Part shown: piece after piece, positions 24,246-32,077 of the stretch
How the letters are laid out: each line of letters opens with the position of its first letter
How positions within the stretch are numbered: position 1 is the stretch's first letter
DNA from: Bacteroidales bacterium
GTDB taxonomy: Bacteria; Bacteroidota; Bacteroidia; Bacteroidales; UBA932
Assembly (NCBI GenBank): GCA_017557535.1
Contig: JAFYYM010000030.1
Span: 1-52,862 of the forward strand
DNA: 52,862 nucleotides
Direction: 5' to 3'
The notes under the pieces: generated by a model
What the model was told of the DNA's origin: nothing
Database searches by the model: none
The model's input: the letters and a program-made list of their open reading frames with translations, nothing else
Made by a program: the position numbers and the translations under genes

Positions 24246-25754
24246 CTAAAAGTCTAATCCAATGCTTCTCAATTGTATCTTTATCTCTTCTTCTATTCGA
24301 TGACCTTCATCAAAAAGGTCTTTAAGTTCCATGGTAAGGCGATCCATCTTTTCTTCAAAGAGTTCTTCATCTTCTTGCTGGTCAGCTAATCCAACATATC
24401 GACCTGGCGTTAAGATATAGCCTTGATTCATAACATCATCAAGGGTCTTTACTGCACAAAACCCTTTTTCATCTTCAAGGGTACCTATCCGAAAAGCGGC
24501 GAATGATTTAGCAATCTTTTGAATATCTCTTTCTGTTAATTCGCGAAGGCTCCGAGACACTAATTCGCCCATTTTCCGAGCATCAACAAAAAGAATCTTC
24601 CCTTTTTGTGCTTTATCTCTGGAAAGGAACCATAAAGAAACGGGAATTCCCGTTGTATAGAAAAGCTTTTCCGGTAATGCGACAATCCCTTCTACCAGGT
24701 CTGCTTTGATGATATTCTCGCGTATCGTTCCTTCTCCACCAGTATTCGAACTGAGAGAACCATTGGCCAGAACCATTCCTATCTTTCCGACCGGCGAGAG
24801 GTGATAAATCATGTGTTGGAGCCAAGCAAAGTTAGCATTTCCTTCTGGTGGAATACCAAACTTCCAGCGGACATCATCTTGAAGCTTTCCGGCACCCCAG
24901 TCGCTGAGGTTGAAGGGCGGATTTGCCATAACAAAGTCGGCCTTCAGAGTCGGGTGTTGATCATCGAAGAAAGTATCTGCATTATACTTGCCCAAGTTCG
25001 CCTCCAGTCCCCGAATAGCCAGATTCATCCTTGCCATCTTCCAGGTCGTAGGGTTGCTGTCCTGACCATAAATGGAGATGTTTTTCAGATTTCCCTGATG
25101 TTCGTTGATGAACTTGGCAGATTGGACAAACATTCCACCAGAACCACAAGCAGGGTCATAAACTCTTCCCTTGTACGGCTCGATGACCTCCACAATCGTT
25201 CTAACAATACAAGCAGGAGTATAGAATTCCCCAGCGTTCTTTCCCTCTTTTTCGGCGAACTTCCTCAAGCAATACTCATACGTCCTGCCTAGAAGATCCT
25301 TACTATCATCGTCAGAACTGAGCTTGATACTATTGGTGAAGAGATCCACGACATCGCCGAGCCGTCTTTTGTCAAGTTCGGGTCTGGCGAAATTCTTAGG
25401 GAGGATGTTCTTGAGTTGGGGATTCTCCTGTTCAATCAACCTCATGGCATCATCAATAGCCTTTCCGATTTCGGGGGTATGGGCGGCTTCTGCAACTTTA
25501 GCCCATCTTGCTTCGGCAGGAACAAAGAAAATATTACAGGAGGTATACTCATCCTTATCTTCCTCAAATCCTTCGCCTTCCTGTACAAGTTCAGCATACT
25601 TTTCATCAAATCGGTCGGAAATATACTTCAGGAAAATAAGCCCGAGTACGACATTCTTGTATTCGGATGCATCAATATTGCCTCTGAGAAGATCTGCCGC
25701 TTTCCAGATTTTATCCTCAAAGCCCAACTCTGTGGTACTATTGGTCTTTGCCAT
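24246..25754 (-). CDS. hsdM: Type I restriction-modification methyltransferase subunit M
   Basis: The 502-aa N6-adenine methyltransferase subunit has an N-terminal helical domain (KIWKAADLLRGNIDASEYK), motif I DPACGSGGMF (200-209) for S-adenosylmethionine, and catalytic motif IV NPPF (278-281). It forms M2S with HsdS to protect host DNA, and M2SR2 with HsdR to restrict. It is the first gene of the operon, 16 bp before hsdS. A TATATTTG -7 box lies at 25789-25782. Confidence 0.95.
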   Translation of the reverse strand: MAKTNSTTELGFEDKIWKAADLLRGNIDASEYKNVVLGLIFLKYISDRFDEKYAELVQEGEGFEEDKDEYTSCNIFFVPAEARWAKVAEAAHTPEIGKAIDDAMRLIEQENPQLKNILPKNFARPELDKRRLGDVVDLFTNSIKLSSDDDSKDLLGRTYEYCLRKFAEKEGKNAGEFYTPACIVRTIVEVIEPYKGRVYDPACGSGGMFVQSAKFINEHQGNLKNISIYGQDSNPTTWKMARMNLAIRGLEANLGKYNADTFFDDQHPTLKADFVMANPPFNLSDWGAGKLQDDVRWKFGIPPEGNANFAWLQHMIYHLSPVGKIGMVLANGSLSSNTGGEGTIRENIIKADLVEGIVALPEKLFYTTGIPVSLWFLSRDKAQKGKILFVDARKMGELVSRSLRELTERDIQKIAKSFAAFRIGTLEDEKGFCAVKTLDDVMNQGYILTPGRYVGLADQQEDEELFEEKMDRLTMELKDLFDEGHRIEEEIKIQLRSIGLDF

Positions 25755-25781
25755 GCTGTTATGTGATTTCTTGCTATCTTA

Positions 25782-25789
25782 CAAATATA
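25782..25789 (-). promoter_or_regulatory. Promoter -7 box of hsdM
   Basis: TATATTTG on the minus strand lies 28 bp before the hsdM start. No TTTG is seen at the usual 19-20 bp distance upstream, so the promoter may be weak or need an activator. Confidence 0.6.
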
Positions 25790-25858
25790 GCAAAAAAGGT
25801 CTTGATATGGAGGAGGAGCGAAAGAAAAAGGACCATTACAGTCCTTTCTCCCAAAGAT

Positions 25859-26461
25859 TTAATCCTCGATAACCTTGAATTCCTCGAACATATAGCTTAC
25901 GGGGTCTGGGTGTTCGTTCTGGTAATCGTCCAATGCTTCCCGAATCCCTTCCATTGTGGGCTTTACTTTCCTTCCTTCGACACAGTGGAATGAGACGAAT
26001 TGAGCTGCCGACCGTAGGGTTCCAAAGTATACCCACAGATAGCAATTCTCCCTGGATTCATCGCTGAAGTCCAGGATATAGCGTTCTTGGAAGTATTTTC
26101 TCTCCTTGTCGTTGGTTTCGAAAACACACATCCCAGGCTCCTCCGACTGATAGAAGAATTGAAGGTCGGGAAACTTGGATTGTAGGAATTCCCGTGTTTC
26201 CATTGGTTCTCCCCATGCCGATTCAACATTGAGGATGAGCAGATTCCGGATTCTTCGATAACCAAGTATCTGTCCACGGCAGTAGATTTCTTCACAGGAA
26301 CCACCGAGATAGGATACGATGCAACCGAGCCAAAGCTTTCCAAATCCATTAGGGACAAGAGGCTCGGGCAGGGAGTTCAAGTGGTCCAGCATGGCGACAA
26401 AGGCTTTTCTGGACTTCAGGGGGCCGACTATTTTGTAAGTCGTATCACACCAGTTCGGCAT
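25859..26461 (-). CDS. Ferredoxin-like fold protein of the YubB/Api92 (DUF1281) type
   Basis: The N-terminus MPNWCDTTYKIVGP is the signature of the phage and plasmid YubB/Api92-like group, in which an MPNW motif opens a ferredoxin-like domain. WGCI and repeated aromatic residues (FFYQSEE, CYLWVYFGT) fit the family. The function is unknown. It is 3 bp after the SSB gene and in its operon, as usual for phage and plasmid members. Length (200 aa) is normal. Confidence 0.7.
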   Translation of the reverse strand: MPNWCDTTYKIVGPLKSRKAFVAMLDHLNSLPEPLVPNGFGKLWLGCIVSYLGGSCEEIYCRGQILGYRRIRNLLILNVESAWGEPMETREFLQSKFPDLQFFYQSEEPGMCVFETNDKERKYFQERYILDFSDESRENCYLWVYFGTLRSAAQFVSFHCVEGRKVKPTMEGIREALDDYQNEHPDPVSYMFEEFKVIED

Positions 26462-26464
26462 ATC

Positions 26465-26791
26465 CTAGTCCTCCTCGATTTTTACGCTGAAGACGATGAC
26501 CTCCCAGGTGGATCTTTCGACTCCGTTGTTATCTGTATAGCGGTTTGCTCTGATACGGCCGATGACATGAGCGAGTTTTCCTTTCTGGATCTTCTCGAGG
26601 TCCTTGATTCGCTCAGACTCCCAGGCCGTACAGTTGAACCATGTGATTTCAACGATTGGGCTGCCGTCTCTTCCGGTATATGCCAGTTCAGTGGCAACGG
26701 AGAAGCGGGCCATCTTTGTTCCTTGGATGTCTTTGAGGGCGACGCTTCCCACGTAGCCCTTGATTTCAATCTTGTTCAGAAATGTGTTCAT
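26465..26791 (-). CDS. ssb: Single-stranded DNA-binding protein
   Basis: The 108-aa OB-fold protein opens like SSBs (MNTFLNKIEIKGYVGS), followed by FSVATELAY, the ITWFNCTAWE strand with its Trp residues, and GKLAHVIGRIRANRYTDNNG. It lacks the acidic C-terminal tail DDDIPF of chromosomal SSB, ending instead in KIEED, so it may not recruit host replication proteins in the usual way. It overlaps the recombinase gene upstream by 26 bp. It probably serves element replication or recombination. Confidence 0.88.
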   Translation of the reverse strand: MNTFLNKIEIKGYVGSVALKDIQGTKMARFSVATELAYTGRDGSPIVEITWFNCTAWESERIKDLEKIQKGKLAHVIGRIRANRYTDNNGVERSTWEVIVFSVKIEED

Positions 26792-27464
26792 GGTGGGTTT
26801 GATTAAGGTTATATCTTTTGATCAAGACGCTGACTGCCCATGGTGTGAACTTATGCCCCCGGGAGGTAAGAAATCCTTCCGAGTTTAAGGTCTCTGCCAT
26901 CTGTGTCAGCGTGAGGTTTTGTTTTACCAGGACCCTCAACATAGCAACAGCTCGTTTATTATTCGGGTTTTCACGGGCTCTCTTCATGTTGGTTTCCCTG
27001 GAATTTGAGATTGCCTTATCCAGATTGGCGGTAAGGTTCTCAGGTTTACCCAAAGCCACCCCTCTGGCTTTCTTTGCTTCGAGGGATTGCTTGGTACGGG
27101 TGGAAATCAATTGAGCCTCGTATTCGGCTATACTGGCGATAATATGTAGGACCAGTTTGTTCGCCGTCGGGAAGTCGCAAAACTTGATTTCCACGTCTGA
27201 CTCTAGGAGTTTGCTGGTAAAGGCAACGTTCCTGGAGAGTCGGTCTAGCTTGGCAACGATTAGTGTAGAATTCGTTTTCCTACACAGAGCCAAAGCTTCG
27301 GTAAGTTTAGGGCGGTCATTGTGTCGGCCGCTCTCTGTTTCCACAAATTCGGCAATCGGTTTTTCGTCCTTAAGGAAGTTATGGATAATCTCCCTCTGGG
27401 CTTCGATTCCTAGTCCGGAGACAGCTTGCTTTTTTGTGGATTGACGTAAATAGGCAACGTACAT
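26766..27464 (-). CDS. Serine recombinase (resolvase/invertase family)
   Basis: The 232-aa protein has a typical resolvase catalytic domain: YLRQST with the nucleophile Ser9 (MYVAYLRQS), LIVAKLDRLSRN with the conserved Arg pair, and ASIAEYEAQLISTRTKQ leading into the long E helix. A C-terminal helix-turn-helix region (LVKQNLTLTQMAETLNSEGF, TPWAVSVLIKRYN) binds DNA. It may resolve dimers, invert a segment or act in the element's own transposition. It overlaps the ssb gene, which suggests co-expression. No recombination sites were identified. Confidence 0.87.
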   Translation of the reverse strand: MYVAYLRQSTKKQAVSGLGIEAQREIIHNFLKDEKPIAEFVETESGRHNDRPKLTEALALCRKTNSTLIVAKLDRLSRNVAFTSKLLESDVEIKFCDFPTANKLVLHIIASIAEYEAQLISTRTKQSLEAKKARGVALGKPENLTANLDKAISNSRETNMKRARENPNNKRAVAMLRVLVKQNLTLTQMAETLNSEGFLTSRGHKFTPWAVSVLIKRYNLNQTHHEHISEQD

Positions 27465-27511
27465 TTATTTCTAATAAATTGAACGAACGTTTAGTATTCG
27501 AGAAGGGAGCG

Positions 27512-27625
27512 TCATTTCCGCTGACGCCCCCAATTCTTCATCTTTTCAATGGCTTTTTTAATGGCCATGTACAGATGATACCCGGGCATAGGAGCCGGGT
27601 CGATCAGGATACAGTTGTTTATCAT
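27512..27625 (-). CDS. Tiny hypothetical protein (37 aa)
   Basis: An ATG at 27625 opens a 37-codon frame (MINNCILIDPAPMPGYHLY, then KKAIEKMKNWGRQRK). It has a GGAGG sequence about 5 bases upstream, and its ATG overlaps the stop of the gene before it (ATGA), as do other genes here. It has no recognisable motif, but the coupling supports a real gene. Confidence 0.55.
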   Translation of the reverse strand: MINNCILIDPAPMPGYHLYMAIKKAIEKMKNWGRQRK

Positions 27626-27747
27626 AAATCCTCCTTTTTATCAGAGTTGATTTTCTCTTGCACTTTCACTTCCAGCCATTTCAGGAAAAGCAGAATTACA
27701 AGCCAGATTGGAGGGTATGGATCGTAAAACGTTTTGTTGTTTTTCAT
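27622..27747 (-). CDS. Tiny membrane protein (41 aa)
   Basis: A 41-codon frame runs from the ATG at 27747 to the TGA at 27622. Its ATG overlaps the stop codon of the preceding gene, and its TGA overlaps the ATG of the next, both as ATGA. Residues about 13-26 (PIWLVILLFLKWLE) make one hydrophobic helix, so it may insert in the membrane. No family is recognised. Confidence 0.55.
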   Translation of the reverse strand: MKNNKTFYDPYPPIWLVILLFLKWLEVKVQEKINSDKKEDL

Positions 27748-28040
27748 AAGGCAGGGATGAAAATGGTGTAAAGAGGATAATCACAAAAGCCCGACCTCTC
27801 AGAATAGCCCAGAGGCAATCCAAAACCATGATCTTGAATCCACTTTTCGATGGTCGGATGGTTGTTGGTATCCAGGAATGCCATTGTTGCAGACTGGAGG
27901 GGGCTGTTGAGGTTGGTGGTAATGACTTCCCGCTCACCGTCCTTATAGGTGAGGATGATGGCAAGGCAGCCGTTGTTCCTGTAGGTATCGGTCGAGATGG
28001 TTACGACCTTTCCCTTGTAAGTTAGTTTCTTCTTGTTCAT
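27744..28040 (-). CDS. Hypothetical small protein (98 aa)
   Basis: The protein is beta-rich (KLTYKGKVVTISTDTY, GCLAIILTYKDGEREVITTNL) and soluble, with no motif I know. Its start overlaps the preceding stop by 4 bp and its end overlaps the following start by 4 bp, placing it in a chain of translationally coupled small genes between the DUF3871 gene and the recombinase. Confidence 0.65.
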   Translation of the reverse strand: MNKKKLTYKGKVVTISTDTYRNNGCLAIILTYKDGEREVITTNLNSPLQSATMAFLDTNNHPTIEKWIQDHGFGLPLGYSERSGFCDYPLYTIFIPAL

Positions 28041-28294
28041 AAGGCGTCGATTATTGTGGTTATTTCATCGATAGTGAAGAGCTCTAGGTCATCGGCTTCT
28101 TCTCCGTAGGCGTCCGAGTATATCACCAAGGGCCGTCCACCATAGAGGCAGACGGTTGTGATATGATTGGCGTCAGGGAGAAGAATGTCGACTTTGACTG
28201 AATGCTCTTTCCTTCGTTCCAGTTCAGCCTGGACTTCCCTGATGAGGATATTCCGGCAGTTCTGGATGGCGTTGTAGATAATGTTGTTCTTCAT
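28037..28294 (-). CDS. Hypothetical small protein (85 aa)
   Basis: An 85-aa protein with an N-terminal helix (NCRNILIREVQAELERRKE) and a beta-rich rest (VDILLPDANHITTVCLYG). It has no recognisable domain. It overlaps the next gene by 4 bp, as is the rule in this block, and it begins 6 bp after the preceding stop. Confidence 0.65.
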   Translation of the reverse strand: MKNNIIYNAIQNCRNILIREVQAELERRKEHSVKVDILLPDANHITTVCLYGGRPLVIYSDAYGEEADDLELFTIDEITTIIDAL

Positions 28295-28300
28295 GGTGGA

Positions 28301-28582
28301 TCAGATAAAGGGTAAATAGGCTTCATCTAGGATTCCGGACTCCACGATAGCCTTTGCGGTATCATGGGAGGCCTGGTTTCTTGGATCTGTCATGAAATCG
28401 TCCTTGGCCATTTCAATGATGACGGCAATCAAGGTACGAAAGAGTTCTTGTTGCAGGGTCCGGTGATAGAATCTAATGCTTTTGGCAAAGACCTCCGGCT
28501 TCCAGCTCATGGTGTTGAGGGCGTCTTCCAGGGCTCTTGCTGCCTGGAATTCCCTCGACTGATGCAGTTCTTGTTCTGTCAT
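28301..28582 (-). CDS. Hypothetical helical protein (93 aa)
   Basis: The sequence is almost entirely helical (ELHQSREFQAARALEDALNT, FRTLIAVIIEMAKDDFM) without membrane segment or motif I recognise. It heads the coupled group of five small genes. A hairpin resembling a terminator lies in the 28605-28660 gap upstream, so this block may be partly separated from the DUF3871 gene. Confidence 0.65.
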   Translation of the reverse strand: MTEQELHQSREFQAARALEDALNTMSWKPEVFAKSIRFYHRTLQQELFRTLIAVIIEMAKDDFMTDPRNQASHDTAKAIVESGILDEAYLPFI

Positions 28583-28612
28583 AATGATTGATGTTAAGAA
28601 TGTTATTCAAAA

Positions 28613-28657
28613 AGAGAAGAGGACCGCTCACGTTGTGTTGTGAACGATCCTCTCCGG
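28613..28657 (-). terminator. Probable terminator after the DUF3871 gene
   Basis: GAGGACCGCTCAC and GTGAACGATCCTC pair imperfectly around an 8-nt loop, followed on the minus strand by TTCTCTTTTT. Confidence 0.6.
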
Positions 28658-28681
28658 TCAGTTCGGTAAGGGTATTTCACC

Positions 28682-29704
28682 TTACTGCAGGAACCAGCTA
28701 TAGCCCTCTGTGTCATTCCCCTGAAGGGCTCGCTGGATTCCCAAAAGGAAGTCAGTACAATTCTGGTTGCGGTCAAGCCATTTATCAATTTGGGCTTGCT
28801 TGATGGCCTCATTAAAGAGTTGCAGCATCGAAAAGGTTGTGATGCTGCCTTCTCCCTCCTTCAGTCCGAAGTTGGGATTGCTGACAAATCCTCTGACGGC
28901 GGCGTTGACCGCCTGGTCGCCGATATCAATCATCGGCAGGGTCTTCCGCACCTCGGTCGGCAGGGCCTGGTAAAGGCGGAGCCGGCCGATAATGTAGCAG
29001 AACAGGCTCTCGGATATCCTCGTATTGTGGAGGTTCTCGATGAGCTGAAGGGTGTCTTCCTTCTCAGGGTCGAAGCGACGGAAAAGCTGGTAAGCTTTCT
29101 GATATACGTCTGCCTCGGTGAGAACTTCGACGGTGCCTGAGTTCCCGTTGCAGGTCAGGCAAAGATTACTGCAAACACGGACCTGCCACCCAACAAAGAT
29201 CTTCATCTTTTCGGGTGACTTTCGTGAATACAACTTGTCCTCGTTATACGCCCGACACATTCCTATGGTCAGTTCCACAGGCTGTCCGGCAACGATTCGA
29301 GTGAGGGACTTTACATGGGCGACGAAGGCCAGTCTCTGATAGAAAATGGTCTTCTCTTCGTCCAGGAGGTCCTTGGTCGGTTTGTGAAGGGCAGAGGCGA
29401 CACGGCCGTTGATGGCGTGACTTACCCGACACTCAGGAAGGGTTAATTCCCCAAATACATCTTCGGCGGCTTTGTATACGCTCGCAATCGCCGCCTGATG
29501 CGAGATCGTGAGCGAATTGTCCGCGAACGTGGGGACTAAACACCTGGTGGCCAGCTCCTCGATGGATATGGCCTGGGTGTTGGACTCAATGAAGTTGGGA
29601 TGCTCACCGGAGATTTCTTCTTCCGGTTCAGCGGTCCCCTCGAACTCGAAGTTCAGCAGTTCTTCCTCCGGAGAGGCGACTACTAGTGCTTGCTCGTTGT
29701 TCAT
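28682..29704 (-). CDS. DUF3871 family protein
   Basis: The 340-aa protein fits DUF3871, a family of Bacteroidetes mobile elements: an acidic N-terminus, VKSLTRIVAGQPVELTIGMCRAYN in the middle, FVGWQVRVCSNLCLTCNGNSG with paired Cys residues, and FSMLQLFNEAIKQ towards the end. The two Cys-x-x-Cys-like pairs hint at a metal site, but this is my reading. The function is unknown; members resemble phage DUF932 proteins. It precedes the small-gene block and shares strand with it. Confidence 0.75.
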   Translation of the reverse strand: MNNEQALVVASPEEELLNFEFEGTAEPEEEISGEHPNFIESNTQAISIEELATRCLVPTFADNSLTISHQAAIASVYKAAEDVFGELTLPECRVSHAINGRVASALHKPTKDLLDEEKTIFYQRLAFVAHVKSLTRIVAGQPVELTIGMCRAYNEDKLYSRKSPEKMKIFVGWQVRVCSNLCLTCNGNSGTVEVLTEADVYQKAYQLFRRFDPEKEDTLQLIENLHNTRISESLFCYIIGRLRLYQALPTEVRKTLPMIDIGDQAVNAAVRGFVSNPNFGLKEGEGSITTFSMLQLFNEAIKQAQIDKWLDRNQNCTDFLLGIQRALQGNDTEGYSWFLQ

Positions 29705-29852
29705 TGCGTTCTTTGTGTTTGTTGGTAAATGCTGATTTGAGTTTCGCCGATTTCTTTTTCAGGATCCACCGAAGCTCACGGACTCCTTTGAAGAGTGTGA
29801 GGGTGGTATCCAGGACGACGATGATAAGAGATTCCGTCCGGTAGTAACCCAT
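29628..29852 (-). CDS. Possible small protein overlapping the DUF3871 start
   Basis: A 74-codon frame begins at 29852 with MGYYRTESLIIVVLDTTLTLF, a hydrophobic helix, followed by a basic coiled stretch. Its last 77 bp overlap the DUF3871 start in another frame. It lies in the same direction, just after the 55-aa gene. Long overlap makes it uncertain; it could be chance. Confidence 0.4.
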   Translation of the reverse strand: MGYYRTESLIIVVLDTTLTLFKGVRELRWILKKKSAKLKSAFTNKHKERNEQRASTSSRLSGGRTAELRVRGDR

Positions 29853-29862
29853 AGTTTATCCA

Positions 29863-30030
29863 TTAATGGGCACCGGCGGGGGTGAGGTTGGAGGTCCTTC
29901 TCTGGCGACGAGTCTGGACCTTTTCTTTGGTGTACTCGTAGATGTCCTTTCCGAGGTCCACGAGCATGAGGATGGAGATAGCGGGGCCGAAGCCCTTCTC
30001 CATGGTTTCGAAAACTTTGCTTGCTTTCAT
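29863..30030 (-). CDS. Small hypothetical protein (55 aa)
   Basis: The frame from the ATG at 30030 reads MKASKVFETMEKGFGPAIS then a hydrophobic helix (ISILMLVDLG) and a basic tail (KEKVQTRRQRR). It is probably a small membrane-associated protein. It is the first gene of the leftward run, next to the 600-bp non-coding region. No family is recognised. Confidence 0.55.
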   Translation of the reverse strand: MKASKVFETMEKGFGPAISILMLVDLGKDIYEYTKEKVQTRRQRRTSNLTPAGAH

Positions 30031-30092
30031 GATGTTGTTGTGTTAAGGTGTTGATTATTATATAAATAAGGCTTTGAGGTCATCAAAAGAAA

Positions 30093-30118
30093 GCCCTGAA
30101 TCCTCTCAGAAACAGGGC
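30093..30118 (-). terminator. Possible terminator, minus strand
   Basis: GCCCTG (30093-30098) and CAGGGC (30113-30118) form a stem followed on the minus strand by TTTCTTTTG. No gene ends here, so it may close a small leftward transcript from the non-coding region, or be chance. Confidence 0.4.
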
Positions 30119-30279
30119 ATAAAGAGCGGAAATCCCCACCCGACATAAGACTAATGCCGGTGAAAGCAAGAGAAACCAGGGGATAGCGGTTAGATTGGCT
30201 CTTCTACAAGGGTAAGGGTTTGAATGTTTGGTGTATCCTATTGTCTATCCTTGTCTTTTCCGATTAATGCCTTAATTCA

Positions 30280-30597
30280 GAAGAAACATCATCTCTCCAG
30301 AGAGCATTATTTCAGATAATTGCTATATTTGCAAATGTCAGAGGGAGAAATCCTCTGATAAAGGTGCATTAGCATTTTTGGCCTTGACCCAATAATACCC
30401 GCCAAGTATTTATAATCAAGAGGCCGAGAAGTGATGCTCTCTTTTTCCATTTGTCTATGTCGGACAGCGCTTCCTGCTGTTCCTCATAACAAACGGGCGA
30501 AGAGATGATGTTTCTTCCTGGGTTTTCTTGATGGGCCTCTTGGCGGGGGCTCTGGGTCAGGAACCAAAGGGTTACTGAATCTCCTCGCCTTTTTTGT
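30280..30597 (+). ncRNA. Candidate structured non-coding RNA or DNA element
   Basis: The 30031-30644 gap holds no gene but much structure. A 17-bp perfect inverted repeat, GAAGAAACATCATCTCT (30280-30296) and its complement (30501-30517), encloses local hairpins: 30338-30344/30352-30358 (7 bp), 30380-30387/30416-30425 (8 bp with bulge) and 30464-30468/30476-30480. Nested long-range pairings 30385-30391/30553-30559 and 30417-30425/30534-30542 compete with some of these. A TATATTTG box (30324-30331) precedes it, and T6 at 30589-30595 follows a hairpin, as a terminator would. It could also be a replication or transfer origin. Confidence 0.5.
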
Positions 30598-30644
30598 TTG
30601 TGGCCGTCTTTGGGAGGTGGACGGGGATTATAACACTAAATACT

Positions 30645-30866
30645 ATGCCTCGATTTAGAATCACGACCAAGTCTCGGACCCAACTCAACGGCATTCGCAT
30701 CGAACCCGGGATGTCTGTCGAGGTCATCACCAGAGATTATTCAAATCCTCTTCTCATCAATGGAGGCCAGCCCGTTGTGGATGCTTTCATGAGGATTTAT
30801 GGCATTGATATCCGTCGGGCAGGTGTTTGCAGCCCGGTGTATCTTGATGTTAAACAAATAGGATAA
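30645..30866 (+). CDS. DUF6140-like small protein (73 aa)
   Basis: The start at 30645 gives MPRFRITTKSRTQLNGIRIE, then GMSVEVIT, NPLLINGGQPVVDAFMRIYGIDI and YLDVKQI at the end, resembling the small DUF6140-type proteins of Bacteroidetes. The longer frame from 30594 is less likely because it overlaps the presumed terminator T-run. It lies 15 bp before the GTPase gene and may form an operon with it. Function is unknown, and the family name is from memory of the pattern. Confidence 0.65.
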   Translation: MPRFRITTKSRTQLNGIRIEPGMSVEVITRDYSNPLLINGGQPVVDAFMRIYGIDIRRAGVCSPVYLDVKQIG

Positions 30867-30881
30867 TAAGCACTTAATGAA

Positions 30882-31586
30882 ATGAGTAAGTTTTCCGACA
30901 CGATAAAGTATTTCTATTATCATATTCTCCCACACACATACCCTTTTGGATCCCTCTTGTATATCATTATTGGTTTATTGTTTCCGTCCAAGGCGAAAAG
31001 TATCGCTATCATCGGTACTAAATGGGCGGGAAAGACAACACTCTGGAAAGGCCTTGGCGGTATAAAAGAGTATAAGCCTAATACGCAAGTTGAACCTATT
31101 CAGTCCTTTACGATAACCCGTGCTAATGGGACGACTGTCGTAATATCTCACACTTATGATATTGGAGGTGAGGATGATTACGTTTGTGAATATGAAAAGT
31201 TGATAAAAGAAGATACGTTCATATACTACCTTGTGGATGCCAACAGAATTACGTTACATGATTATTTGGTAAGAGTTAGATCAGACTTAGTGAAGATTGA
31301 TAAAATCGTGAAAAGTAAAAAGATTCCGGAAGACAAACTAGGTTTTAAGTTCATTATTACGCACTATTATGACTATACTAAGAGTAATCCATTTAATAGT
31401 GAGTATGAGCTTTATCGTCAATTCCTAAATGGACTGAAAGGTAGCGAGGGAAGAGGGGTTATCGGAAAGAGGCTGACGGTGGACAATTATAGTAAGATTA
31501 TGATGGTTGCGGAGTTGGACCCACAAAAAGCGGCATATCTCAAAAAAAACTATATAGATATTATCAAAAATGAAATTGGCGCTTAA
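30882..31586 (+). CDS. Membrane-associated small GTPase-like protein
   Basis: The 234-aa protein has an N-terminal hydrophobic segment (about residues 22-35) and then a P-loop GTPase core: IIGTKWAGKTTLW (Walker A/G1, 43-55), DIGG (93-96, G3 of the Arf/Ras-like type) and ITHYYDYTK (159-167) at the place of the G4 motif, where the usual NKxD is replaced by THYYD. It probably switches on GTP binding at the membrane. The next gene, 2 bp on, encodes a membrane protein, its probable partner. Strong A+T content suggests recent acquisition. Confidence 0.75.
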   Translation: MSKFSDTIKYFYYHILPHTYPFGSLLYIIIGLLFPSKAKSIAIIGTKWAGKTTLWKGLGGIKEYKPNTQVEPIQSFTITRANGTTVVISHTYDIGGEDDYVCEYEKLIKEDTFIYYLVDANRITLHDYLVRVRSDLVKIDKIVKSKKIPEDKLGFKFIITHYYDYTKSNPFNSEYELYRQFLNGLKGSEGRGVIGKRLTVDNYSKIMMVAELDPQKAAYLKKNYIDIIKNEIGA

Positions 31587-31588
31587 TT

Positions 31589-32077
31589 ATGAATAACCCG
31601 AGTATTCTTCATGTTCTTTCCGCAAAGCCGGGAGGCACATCCGCTTTATTTGTTAATGGCGTTGAAAGCGAAACTCAGAGGGAGGAGATACAAAAGATTG
31701 TAGACCTATCATTCCAGGCAGGAAAGCATCGAAGTCCATGGTGTGGATTTTTAAACGGACACTTTTTCTTAAAGGGGTGTTTTGAGGACAAAGACGAGAA
31801 CGGAAATGAAATGTCATTCACTTACTGTTCAAGAGTAACCCGTTTCATGGAAGGGAAGAGTATGCTACTTCATGACCTTGAGAGTATAGGTTATAAGTTA
31901 AACGCTGAAACAAGAACCTGTCTCGATAACCAGTCGCGTTATAATCAATTACGGAAGATTGGTTTTGCTGTTTTCGTGATTGCATTTATTGTCGCATTAA
32001 TAGCAATAATCTGCATTAATAGCAAGAATTCACCTATGGCTGAGAATAATCAAGCGAGACCCACTTTAATCCGTTGA
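31589..32077 (+). CDS. Membrane protein paired with the GTPase
   Basis: The 162-aa protein has a soluble N-terminal domain with several Cys and aromatic residues (HRSPWCGFLNGHFFLKGCFED) and one transmembrane helix at about 124-143 (GFAVFVIAFIVALIAIICI). I recognise no family. Spacing of 2 bp to the GTPase gene says they are made together. It could be the membrane effector or receptor of a GTPase-controlled system; that is inference from context. Confidence 0.65.
   Translation: MNNPSILHVLSAKPGGTSALFVNGVESETQREEIQKIVDLSFQAGKHRSPWCGFLNGHFFLKGCFEDKDENGNEMSFTYCSRVTRFMEGKSMLLHDLESIGYKLNAETRTCLDNQSRYNQLRKIGFAVFVIAFIVALIAIICINSKNSPMAENNQARPTLIR

Noticed and set aside
30280-30597. Retron.
   Set aside because: The inverted repeat resembles retron ends, but no reverse transcriptase is found anywhere in the window.
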